In this document: positions 1 through 6,280 of the stretch, piece by piece
Position numbering within the stretch: position 1 is the stretch's first letter
How the letters are laid out: the number at the start of each line of letters is the position of its first letter
Assembly: GCA_022360075.1 (NCBI GenBank)
Contig: JAKSDN010000056.1
Span: 1-10,673 of the forward strand
Direction of reading: 5' to 3'
From: Kiloniellales bacterium
GTDB taxonomy: Bacteria; Pseudomonadota; Alphaproteobacteria; Kiloniellales; JAKSDN01
DNA: 10,673 bases
Position numbers and translations under genes: made by a program
Notes under the pieces: model-generated
The model's input: the letters and a program-made list of their open reading frames with translations, nothing else
The model's database searches: none
What the model was told of the DNA's origin: nothing

Positions 1-159
1 AACGCCAAGGCCTACAGCGACCTGGCGATCACGCCGCCGAACGAGGAGGAGCTCGACGAGCTCGATCTCTTCCACGACACCATGGGCGGCGAAGCGGCGG
101 TCGAGAAAAAGCGCAAGCAGGACGAGGCCCGCGCCGCGGTCCAGCACGCCGCGGAGTAG
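1..159 (+). CDS. C-terminal end of an unrecognised protein (partial)
   Basis: The frame open from base 1 ends at TAG 157-159 and gives the last 52 residues of a protein whose start lies left of the window. The tail is strongly charged. It has an acidic patch (NEEELDELD), then a Lys/Arg/Glu/Ala-rich stretch (VEKKRKQDEAR) that would form a helix, and ends HAAE. Third-position G/C use matches the neighbouring genes, and the reading stays open across the whole segment. I do not recognise the family. A charged C-terminal tail like this would suit a cytosolic tail of a membrane protein or a soluble protein, and nothing visible decides between them. No clear intrinsic terminator follows the stop. 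Confidence 0.6.
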   Translation, partial: NAKAYSDLAITPPNEEELDELDLFHDTMGGEAAVEKKRKQDEARAAVQHAAE

Positions 160-263
160 CGGGCGCGGGGCATTCGTCTCCGTCGTCTTGACTGAGATGG
201 TCCCGGTCGGCGCCGGTGTGCCACGACTTTGGATTATGTGCCCGGAAGCGTCAGGGGTGGCGG

Positions 264-281
264 CCTAGTCCGCCCACTAGG
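264..281. repeat. Small perfect inverted repeat, 6-bp arms
   Basis: CCTAGT (264-269) and ACTAGG (276-281) are exact reverse complements around a 6-base C-rich spacer. The repeat ends three bases before the left arm of the larger palindromic element. It may be a small hairpin, an operator, or part of the boundary of that element. No T-run follows, so it is not a standard terminator. Confidence 0.45.
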
Positions 282-284
282 ATG

Positions 285-445
285 CGTCATTGCGAGCGCA
301 GCGAAGCAATCCAGTTCCGTCTGTGGCCTTTCCACGCTGTGTCGAAACGCCTTTAGCATTGACCCCCCTTTAGGCGTACGTCCGACAGGGATTAACACAA
401 CCGCCCGGCCGGAGGCTGGATCGCTTCGCTGCGCACGCAATGACG
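285..445. repeat. Palindromic intergenic repeat element (MITE/REP-like)
   Basis: The left arm (285-314) begins CGTCATTGCGAGCG and ends GCAATCCAG. The right arm (416-445) is its reverse complement, with 28 of 30 positions matching. The two differences are A versus T at the 11th base and A versus G at the 24th. The arm sequence matches a repeat I recall as dispersed in many alphaproteobacterial genomes (core GTCATTGCGAGCG...GAAGCAATCCAG). That recollection has not been checked against a database. The 101-base centre contains a nested, interrupted stem: 340-344 pairs with 383-387 (TGTCG/CGACA) and 347-352 with 372-377 (ACGCCT/AGGCGT). There is no transposase, so any movement would have to be in trans. 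The element sits 84 bases before the next gene and could fold in its leader RNA. Confidence 0.8.
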
Positions 446-529
446 AATGGAGCCCGACACCCCACCCGAGCGAGCCCGCCACCCTGTTGCCACTTTGGTT
501 CGCCGCGGCCGGGCGCTATGCTTGCGGCC

Positions 530-2455
530 ATGCGCAAGCTCGTTCTGCCGCTTCTGCTCGCCCTGTTCTTGAATGCCGGCCTGACGACGTCGCCGACGGC
601 CCAGCATACCTCGCAGGCCCGCCTCCTTTCGCTCGACGCGGGCCTGAAGTTCGCGGAATCGCTCACGCTCACCGACCCGCAGGCACGCCGCGCGCGACTC
701 GACGAGGCCGCGGCCCTGCTCCAGCGTTTGCTCGAGGACTATCCGGATAGCGAGGAGGCGCGGCGCCTGAGCGCCGATGAGGTTGTCGCTGGTGTCTCGC
801 TGAAGGGCTTGGAGGCGGCGCGCGCGCGCGTGCTGGAGGTCTCGCCCCGATTGGCACCCCTGTCGAAGCGAGAGCGCGGCGCCTGCTTCGACCGCCCGAA
901 CGTCACCTGCCTCTTCGACATGGCCGTCGACGCGGGCCGGGGGCTGGACCGCAAGGAGGAGCGCTATCGGGTTCTGGCCGCGATCGCGCGTGCGCGCGGC
1001 CAGGTCGGAGAGTTCGCCCGCGCCCTGGACCTTGCCCGTCTGATCCCCAATGACGGTCCCGAGGGCGAGGGCTTTCGGGCGATCGCCGACATCGCGGCCG
1101 CGCAAGCGCTGACCGGTGTCGTCGAGGCGCCGCTCGGCGTGGCCGAGTCGCTTCCCGCCCGTCAGCAGCGTGGCCGCATCCGCCTGGCCGCCGTCGAGGG
1201 ACTGCTGGCGCAAGGCGAGCGCGAGCGGGCCGAGAGCCTCATCGGGACGATGCAGCATCGGGCGAGTCGGGCCCAGGCGCTTGCGGTGCTCGCGGATTTC
1301 CTCGGCGAGGAAGACGAGGCGGCTGCCGCCGAAGCCCGCGGGCGGGCGGTCGATCTCGCCAACAGCCTGTCGCGCCGAAGCGAGCGCGATGGCGTGCTCT
1401 CGGCTCTGGTCGCGCTCGAGACGAAGGCCGGCCGCCTCTCCGAAGCCCTTGTCCTGATCGGCTCCATCCTGGATCGTTCGCTCCGCGAGCGAACCATCCG
1501 GCCCTTGGCCCAGGCCTTCGCAGCGGCCGGCGACATCGATGCGGCTTTGCAGCTTGCGGAGAGAGTCAAGGCCGACGGCCCGCGGGCCCGGCTCCTCGCC
1601 GAGCTCGCCGGCGAGCGCGCTTCGGTCGATCAGTTAGCCGAAGCGATCGCGCTGCTCGACCGGATCCAAGAGCCGCTGGCGCGCGCGGGCGCCCTGTCGA
1701 AAATCGCCGCCCTGCCCTTGTCCGTCGAGCAGGGCAGGGCGCTTTTCGAGGCGGCACCGGGATTCACTCGCGCGCCGGATGGGGCCTGGGCTTTGGCCAT
1801 CGCGGCCCGGACCGTCTCTTCGCATGGCGATTCGGAATCGAGCGCCGCGATGATTGCCGAGACCTCGGCTCTGCTCGAGGCCCTGGAGCCCTGGGACCGG
1901 GTGCCGGCGGATCTCGAGCTGGCGGCGGCGCTGATCGAGAGCGGCCAGGATGAGGCTGCCGCAGAACGCCTAGGCACCTTGCCGGAGGGCGCGGTCTGGT
2001 ATGAAGGCGTCGCGGCCCTTGCCCGCGCCCTGGCCGCCATGACGGATCGCGAGTCGGCGAGCCGTCTCCTGCAAGCTTTTGCGGCGGAGCTCGACCGCGC
2101 CAAGATGAGCGTCGCCGTTTCGAGCCAGCTAGCGGAGTCCGGTGCCGTCGACGAGGCCTTGTCGATGGCCGCAGCGATCGAACGCCCCCGCGAGCGGGAC
2201 TTCGCCTTCTTCGGCGTCGCCAAGGCTCAGCTCCTGCAGGGCGATTCGAAAGCAGCGCGCGCGACTTTCGAGAGGGCCGAGAGCCTGCGTGCCGATCCCT
2301 TCCTGCGCCGGGAGTTCGCCGTGGCACAGGCGGCGGCGGGAGATCTGCGCGGCGCGGCGCGCAGCGTGGTCGCTCTCGAAGACCAGGTTGGCCGGGCAGA
2401 GGCCTTCAAGGCGGTCGCCGTGACCGCGGCCGGCGCCCCGGCCCCCGGCCAATAG
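530..2455 (+). CDS. Exported alpha-solenoid (TPR-like repeat) protein
   Basis: I read a 641-residue protein from ATG 530. This start gives a textbook signal peptide: M-R-K, then a Leu/Ala-rich core to about residue 18, then a likely cleavage near residue 24-25 (SPTAQ). An in-frame ATG at 518 is also possible and adds MLAA. Neither start has a good ribosome-binding site. The mature part is almost entirely Ala/Leu/Glu/Arg-rich helical repeats of roughly 30-36 residues. Characteristic turns are AAGDIDAALQLAE (about 332-344), VDEALSMAAAIERPRERD (from about 540) and AAGDLRGAARSVV near the end. This is typical of a TPR/Sel1-like solenoid used as a protein-binding scaffold. The only cysteines in the mature protein are C119 and C127, spaced to form a disulfide in the periplasm. 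No catalytic motif is visible. The specific role is unknown. The TetR-type gene follows after 30 bases. Confidence 0.85.
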   Translation: MRKLVLPLLLALFLNAGLTTSPTAQHTSQARLLSLDAGLKFAESLTLTDPQARRARLDEAAALLQRLLEDYPDSEEARRLSADEVVAGVSLKGLEAARARVLEVSPRLAPLSKRERGACFDRPNVTCLFDMAVDAGRGLDRKEERYRVLAAIARARGQVGEFARALDLARLIPNDGPEGEGFRAIADIAAAQALTGVVEAPLGVAESLPARQQRGRIRLAAVEGLLAQGERERAESLIGTMQHRASRAQALAVLADFLGEEDEAAAAEARGRAVDLANSLSRRSERDGVLSALVALETKAGRLSEALVLIGSILDRSLRERTIRPLAQAFAAAGDIDAALQLAERVKADGPRARLLAELAGERASVDQLAEAIALLDRIQEPLARAGALSKIAALPLSVEQGRALFEAAPGFTRAPDGAWALAIAARTVSSHGDSESSAAMIAETSALLEALEPWDRVPADLELAAALIESGQDEAAAERLGTLPEGAVWYEGVAALARALAAMTDRESASRLLQAFAAELDRAKMSVAVSSQLAESGAVDEALSMAAAIERPRERDFAFFGVAKAQLLQGDSKAARATFERAESLRADPFLRREFAVAQAAAGDLRGAARSVVALEDQVGRAEAFKAVAVTAAGAPAPGQ

Positions 2456-2485
2456 GGCGTTTCGGCAGGAGCGAGGGAGAGCGCC

Positions 2486-3118
2486 ATGGCGAGAGCGGCG
2501 AGGAAGACCCCGACAAAGAGGGCTGCGGCCGGCGGCACCGAGGAGGCGGCGCGCATTCTCGAGGCGACGCTCGCCCTCGCCGAGGAAGTCGGCTGGGACA
2601 GCGTTCGGTTGCGCGAGGTCTCAGCGCGCCTGGAGCTGCCCATGACCGCGGTCTTGGCCCACTACAGGGACCTCGATGCCGTGGCCGATGCCTGGTTCCA
2701 AAGGGGCTGGGACGCCATGTTGGCACCGCCGCCCGAGGACTTCGAGGCCATGCCGGCGCGCGAACGCCTCTATCTCGTGATGATGCGCTGGTTCGAGGCC
2801 TTGGCATCGCACCGCCGCGTGACCGGGGATATGCTCTCGGGCAAGCTCTATCCGTCGCATCCGCACCACTGGGTGCCGATGATTTTCAATCTGTCACGGA
2901 CGATCCACTGGCTGCGCGATGCGGCACGGCTCGATGCCACGGGACGACGGCGGCAGATGGAGGAAGTGGGACTCACCCTGCTGTTCCTGGCCACCCTTGC
3001 CCGCTGGTTGCGCGATGACGGCGAGGGCTTCGAGGCGACCCGGCGATTTCTGCGCCGGCGTCTCGCCCGCGCGGACCGGGCCATGGCCTGGCTCTGGCGA
3101 TCGCCGGACTCGGCCTGA
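2486..3118 (+). CDS. TetR-family transcriptional regulator (COQ9-like C-terminus)
   Basis: The protein has 210 residues. A purine-rich site (GGAGCGAGGGAGA, about 2468-2480) precedes ATG 2486. Residues 1-18 are a basic, Ala-rich leader. Residues 21-71 form the three-helix TetR DNA-binding domain: ILEATLALAEEVGWDSV, then the helix-turn-helix around 43-60 with recognition helix LPMTAVLAHY, then a conserved RDLDAVADAWF. The C-terminal ligand/dimer domain includes SHPHHWVPMIFNLSRTI and ends with FLATLARWL..DGEGFEATRRFLRRRL (167-193). That ending resembles the C-terminal motif of COQ9, a TetR-fold lipid-binding protein of ubiquinone synthesis (D-S-x-D-F-E-D-T-W-R-F-L). It is probably a cytosolic repressor, but the ligand and targets are unknown. 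It is close behind the solenoid-protein gene and may be cotranscribed with it. The intact, basic helix-turn-helix favours a DNA-binding regulator over a true COQ9. Confidence 0.85.
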   Translation: MARAARKTPTKRAAAGGTEEAARILEATLALAEEVGWDSVRLREVSARLELPMTAVLAHYRDLDAVADAWFQRGWDAMLAPPPEDFEAMPARERLYLVMMRWFEALASHRRVTGDMLSGKLYPSHPHHWVPMIFNLSRTIHWLRDAARLDATGRRRQMEEVGLTLLFLATLARWLRDDGEGFEATRRFLRRRLARADRAMAWLWRSPDSA

Positions 3119-3152
3119 GACCTGGTCCCGCGCCAAGCGCTCCGCCGCCACG

Positions 3153-3179
3153 GCGAAGGTCCTTAGAAGAGCCCTTCGC
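3153..3179 (+). terminator. Possible weak terminator hairpin after the TetR gene
   Basis: GCGAAGG (3153-3159) and CCTTCGC (3173-3179) form a perfect 7-bp stem with a 13-base loop, 34 bases past the TetR stop codon. The nearest T-run (3200-3203) is 20 bases beyond the stem, so this is not a classic intrinsic terminator. Confidence 0.3.
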
Positions 3180-3180
3180 A

Positions 3181-3335
3181 GCGTCAATATCCCTAAAAAT
3201 TTTGTGCATTAACTACAGATTAAACCGATACGCCTAACCCTGCTTCATTAGCACAGAGACGAGGCTCGCGTCCGTTCCTGCGCCCAACGGAATCGTTGTG
3301 GCGGCCATCGAGGCCGACCCAATACGAGGTGGAGC
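3181..3335 (+). promoter_or_regulatory. A+T-rich leader, likely promoter region of the chemoreceptor gene
   Basis: By my count 37 of the 60 bases 3181-3240 are A or T, against about one third in the surrounding genes. The segment includes TAAAAATTTT (3194-3203) and ATTAACTACAGATTAAA (3208-3224). Such a dip just upstream of a gene usually marks a promoter. I cannot fix -35/-10 boxes with proper spacing. ACCGATA (3224-3230) resembles a flagellar sigma-28 -10 element, but no matching -35 lies at the right distance. The chemoreceptor's ribosome-binding site GAGGTGGA (3326-3333) closes the leader. Confidence 0.4.
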
Positions 3336-5396
3336 ATGAAATCGACATTGAAGAACACCAAGATCGGTGTGCGCATGGCGGTCGGGATGCTGATCCCGAT
3401 CCTGGGTTTGCTCGTGTTCTCGGGCATTCTGGTCTTTGACCGATACGACGAAGCTCGCGCCATGGCGCAGCTTCAGAAGACGGCGGCCCTGGCGCCCGAA
3501 GCCAGCGCCCTGGTGCACGAGCTGCAGAAGGAGCGTGGCCTGTCCGCCGGTTTCATCGGCAGCCGCGGCCAGAAGCTCGGCCAAGAGCTTTCCGGGCAAA
3601 GGCGTGCATCGAGTGACGCGCGCACGACCTTCGAGACGGCCGTCGCCGCGTTCCAGGCCGGCGAGCAGAACGCGGCCCTGACCGCCCGAATCGAGCAGGC
3701 CGGTGCGGCCTTGGCGAAGCTCGACGACACGCGATCGCGGATCGACGGCCTGGCGACGACGGTGCCGGAGATGGCGAAATACTACAGCGCCACCATCGCC
3801 AAGCTCCTGTCGATCGTCGAGCAGATGTCGGTGCTCAGCGACGACGCCAAGGTGACCAACACGATCGCCGCCTATACGGCGTTCCTGCAAAGCAAGGAGC
3901 GCGCCGGTCTGGAGCGGGCGATGGGCGCGGCCGGTTTCGGCGCGGGAGCCTTCAAGCCCGCGGTCTACCGCCGCTTCGTCCAGCTCATTGCGGCACAGGA
4001 GAGCTTCCTGGACGTCTTCGCGAAGCAGGCGGATGCGGAGCTGGTGGCGACTTACGAGGCCACCTTGAAGGGGCCGGTCGTCGAAGAGGTGGGACGGCTG
4101 CGCAAGATCGCCATCGACAGTATCGAGAATGGCGACACCGGCGGCGTGGAAGCCTCGACCTGGTTCGCGGCGATCACCCGCAAGATCGATCTACTGAAGC
4201 AGGTGGAGGACAGCCTCTCGGCCAATCTCGTGCAGCTCGTCGCAGGCATCGAGGCAGATGCACGCAACGGCCTCATCCTCATGGCGGTCGTGACAGTCGT
4301 GCTGCTCTCGGTCACGCTCGTGTTCGGCTTCCTGATCAGTCGTAGCATCACCGCGCCATTGCAAAGCCTGACCGGCGTCATCGCGAAAGTCGCCGAGGGC
4401 GACACGAGTGTCGAGGTCACGCACGGCGACCGGGGCGACGAGCTCGGCGACATCGCCCGCGCGGTTCAGATCTTCCGCGACAACGCGCTCGAGATGGAGC
4501 GCCTGCGCCAGGATCAGGCCGAAGCCGAGAAGCGGGCGGAGGCCGAGAAGCGCGCGGCCATGGAGGAGCTGGCCGGCGGCTTCGAGTCCAGCGTCAAGGT
4601 CGTCGTCAACGCGGTTGCCGCGGCCGCGGCGGAGATGGAGGCCAATGCCGAGGCCATGGCCGGCACGGCGGACAGGACCAAGGAGCGCTCGACCACGGTC
4701 GCGGCGGCCTCCGAGCAGGCCTCGAACAATGTCCGCACCGTGGCCTCGGCCGCCGAGGAACTGAGCGCCTCGATCGGCGAGATCGGGCGCCAGGTTTCGC
4801 AGTCGGCCAAGATCGCCACCGGCGCCGTCGAGCAGGCGGGCAAGACCAATGAGCAGGTCAGCAGCCTGGTCGATGCCGCGCGCAGCATCGGCGACGTGGT
4901 GAAACTGATCTCCGAAATCGCCGAGCAGACGAACCTGTTGGCCCTGAACGCCACGATCGAGGCAGCCCGCGCCGGCGAGGCCGGCAAGGGCTTCGCGGTC
5001 GTCGCAAGCGAGGTGAAGAGCCTCGCGACTCAGACCGCCAAGGCGACCGACGAGATCTCCCAGCAGATCGGCTCGATCCAGGGCGCGACCAGCGACGCGG
5101 CCGAGGCCATCGGCTCGATCGCGCAGACGGTCACTGAGATCAACGGGATCGCCACCGCGATCGCCTCCGCGGTCGAGGAGCAAGGCTCGGCGACGGAGGA
5201 GATCGCCCGCAACGTCCAGGAAGCGTCAGCGGGCACCCAGGAGGTCTCGGGCACGATCGGCGAGGTCAGCAAGGCGGCCGACGAGAGTGGCCGTTCCGCG
5301 GGCGAGATCCGCGGCGCGGCCTCGGAGCTGTCGCGCCGCGCGCAGGAGCTCTCCGGCGAGGTCGACGCCTTCCTGGAGCGCGTGCGGGCCGCCTGA
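3336..5396 (+). CDS. Methyl-accepting chemotaxis protein with NIT sensor domain
   Basis: This 686-residue inner-membrane chemoreceptor would signal through CheW/CheA to bias motility. Domains in order are: a first membrane helix (about 11-34); a periplasmic all-helical nitrate/nitrite-sensing (NIT) domain (about 52-290); a second membrane helix (about 313-335, [20 protein letters not shown]); a HAMP domain (about 336-390, starting [12 protein letters not shown]); and a cytoplasmic coiled-coil hairpin whose tip is [19 protein letters not shown] (530-548) followed by [11 protein letters not shown]. The NIT family marks are [19 protein letters not shown] (60-78) and the later [10 protein letters not shown] and FVQLIAAQE stretches. 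The start is supported by GAGGTGG ending three bases before the ATG. The protein ends FLERVRAA and has no CheR/CheB-docking pentapeptide. The ligand is unproven: NIT domains are named for nitrate/nitrite, but many members are untested. No che or nitrate genes lie nearby. It appears to be a single-gene unit. Confidence 0.95.
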   Translation: MKSTLKNTKIGVRMAVGMLIPILGLLVFSGILVFDRYDEARAMAQLQKTAALAPEASALVHELQKERGLSAGFIGSRGQKLGQELSGQRRASSDARTTFETAVAAFQAGEQNAALTARIEQAGAALAKLDDTRSRIDGLATTVPEMAKYYSATIAKLLSIVEQMSVLSDDAKVTNTIAAYTAFLQSKERAGLERAMGAAGFGAGAFKPAVYRRFVQLIAAQESFLDVFAKQADAELVATYEATLKGPVVEEVGRLRKIAIDSIENGDTGGVEASTWFAAITRKIDLLKQVEDSLSANLVQLVAGIEADARNGLILMAVVTVVLLSVTLVFGFLISRSITAPLQSLTGVIAKVAEGDTSVEVTHGDRGDELGDIARAVQIFRDNALEMERLRQDQAEAEKRAEAEKRAAMEELAGGFESSVKVVVNAVAAAAAEMEANAEAMAGTADRTKERSTTVAAASEQASNNVRTVASAAEELSASIGEIGRQVSQSAKIATGAVEQAGKTNEQVSSLVDAARSIGDVVKLISEIAEQTNLLALNATIEAARAGEAGKGFAVVASEVKSLATQTAKATDEISQQIGSIQGATSDAAEAIGSIAQTVTEINGIATAIASAVEEQGSATEEIARNVQEASAGTQEVSGTIGEVSKAADESGRSAGEIRGAASELSRRAQELSGEVDAFLERVRAA

Positions 5397-5416
5397 CGGT
5401 CCTTTCCCGTCCACTC

Positions 5417-5448
5417 GCGGCGGCCGGAGCGTCTGCTCCGGCCGCCGC
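5417..5448 (+). terminator. Strong G+C-rich hairpin ending the chemoreceptor gene
   Basis: A perfect 14-bp stem pairs GCGGCGGCCGGAGC (5417-5430) with GCTCCGGCCGCCGC (5435-5448) around the loop GTCT. It begins 20 bases after the TGA. Position and stability suit a transcription terminator or a 3' mRNA stabiliser. It has no T-tract after it, so termination may be partly factor-dependent. Confidence 0.7.
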
Positions 5449-5526
5449 CGCTCTACCGGGCCCTACGGGATGCACACATCTCCGAGCCGATCTTGGTAGA
5501 GACGGAGGGCTTGCGTTTTTTCCTTG

Positions 5527-5578
5527 GTCCGCTCTGCGGACGCCCCCCACCCTAACCCTCCCCCTCGAGGGGGGAGGG
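5527..5578. repeat. Composite palindrome with CCCTAACCCTCCCC-type dispersed repeat
   Basis: Two adjacent hairpins are visible. GTCCGC (5527-5532) pairs with GCGGAC (5536-5541) around TCT. CCCTCCCCC (5556-5564) pairs with GGGGGAGGG (5570-5578) around TCGAG. Between them is CCCCCCACCCTAA. The CACCCTAACCCTCCCC...GGGGGAGGG pattern resembles an intergenic repeat I recall as common in proteobacterial genomes; I could not check copy number. It could be a REP-like or mRNA-end element. It is not a classic terminator because no T-run follows on either strand. Confidence 0.6.
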
Positions 5579-5713
5579 AAAATGCAATGCCCCCGGGCCC
5601 AGGGTTATGCCGAGTCCGGGCCGATTTCCCTCCAGCCGCATCTCCTCTAGAGTCGCCCGGGAGCTTGGCGCGAACAGGTCCAAGCCTTGCACTTCGAGGG
5701 AGGCAAGCCCGCG

Positions 5714-6274
5714 ATGAACGACTCCCTGCCGCGGGAAGCGGCCGAGGTCCTGTCCTTCTGGTTCGGACCCGGCATGGAAGAGCGTTGGTTCAAGAAGGAT
5801 CCGGATTTCGACCGCGAAGTCCGGGAGCGGCTGCAAGGACACTACGAGCGCGCCCGCTCGGGCGACTATGATCATTGGATGGACTCGGCCAAGGGTAGCC
5901 TTGCGCTCTGCCTCCTTTTGGACCAAGTCCCGCGCAATCTCTTTCGCGATGACCGGCGGGCCTTCGCCACCGACGATCGGGCGCGCCAGGTGACCTTTCG
6001 CGCCCTGGACCAGGGCTTCGATCGCGCGCTGAGTCAGGCCGAGCGCTTGTTCCTCTACTTGCCGCTCGAGCACAGCGAAGACCTCGACGACCAGGAGCGA
6101 TGCGTCGAGCTTGTCGCGACGCTCGACGCGAAACCCGATTGGCTCGACTATTCGGTCCGGCACCGCGACGTGATCGCCCGGTTCGGGCGCTTCCCGCACC
6201 GCAATCGGGTCATGGGGCGCGAAACGACGGAAGAGGAGGCAGCGTTCCTGGAGGAGCCCGGTTCGGCTTTTTAG
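5714..6274 (+). CDS. DUF924 family protein
   Basis: The protein has 186 residues, the usual size for the DUF924 family (PF06041), small cytosolic proteins with a TPR-like helical fold and no proven biochemical activity. Family marks are visible in order: EVLSFWFGPG (11-20) and RWFKKDPDFD, then LLLDQVPRNLFR (about 67-78), LFLYLPLEHSED in the middle, and the C-terminal GRFPHRNRVMGRE (158-170) followed by EEEAAFLEE. I chose ATG 5714 over the in-frame TTG at 5687 because GAGGGAGG (5696-5703) lies about 10 bases upstream of the ATG. There is no signal peptide or membrane segment. Its stop is 6 bases before the next gene, which implies a shared transcript. Its role is unknown. Confidence 0.92.
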   Translation: MNDSLPREAAEVLSFWFGPGMEERWFKKDPDFDREVRERLQGHYERARSGDYDHWMDSAKGSLALCLLLDQVPRNLFRDDRRAFATDDRARQVTFRALDQGFDRALSQAERLFLYLPLEHSEDLDDQERCVELVATLDAKPDWLDYSVRHRDVIARFGRFPHRNRVMGRETTEEEAAFLEEPGSAF

Positions 6275-6280
6275 GCTCGG

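Larger units (their letters stand above)
160..529. other. Non-coding gap with palindromic repeats
   Basis: This 370-base stretch between the partial gene and the solenoid-protein gene is non-coding as I read it. It holds a small palindrome (264-281) and a 161-bp palindromic repeat (285-445), listed separately. The open frames crossing it have no ribosome-binding site and look like products of the inverted repeat and high G+C. TTGAC-like words at 188-193 and 359-364 have no -10 partner at a suitable distance, so I call no promoter. The downstream gene's promoter is probably somewhere here but is not recognisable. Confidence 0.6.
5397..5713. other. Intergenic gap between chemoreceptor and DUF924 genes
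   Basis: This gap of about 317 bases holds the terminator hairpin (5417-5448), a T-run (5516-5521) and a composite palindromic repeat (5527-5578). The last 135 bases carry no other feature I can support apart from the ribosome-binding site for the next gene. A TTG at 5687 is in frame with the DUF924 gene, but it is a poorer start than ATG 5714. Confidence 0.6.

Noticed and set aside
188..193. TTGACT as a -35 box
   Set aside because: No -10-like hexamer lies 16-18 bases downstream. GATTAT at 232-237 is too far away.
359..364. TTGACC inside the palindromic element as an outward promoter
   Set aside because: The bases 16-18 further on are G+C-rich and lack a -10 element. GATTAA at 390-395 is 25 bases away.
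229..750. Open frame of 173 residues crossing the palindromic repeat
   Set aside because: It spans the repeat element and runs into the out-of-phase start of the solenoid-protein gene. It has no ribosome-binding site and no family signature.
392..1258. 288-residue minus-strand open frame covering the repeat and the solenoid gene start
   Set aside because: It is an antisense shadow. Its end lies in the palindromic repeat and its product shows no domain.
3194..3231. Possible sigma-28 (flagellar) promoter before the chemoreceptor: TAAA at 3194 and ACCGATAC at 3224
   Set aside because: The -10-like element is decent, but the spacing to TAAA is 26 bases instead of about 15, so the pair does not fit the consensus.
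4191..5183. Long open frame (330 residues) on the minus strand inside the chemoreceptor gene
   Set aside because: It is rich in Arg, Gly, Leu and Asp as expected for an antisense frame of a G+C-rich coiled-coil gene, with no recognisable domain. The + strand product is unmistakable.
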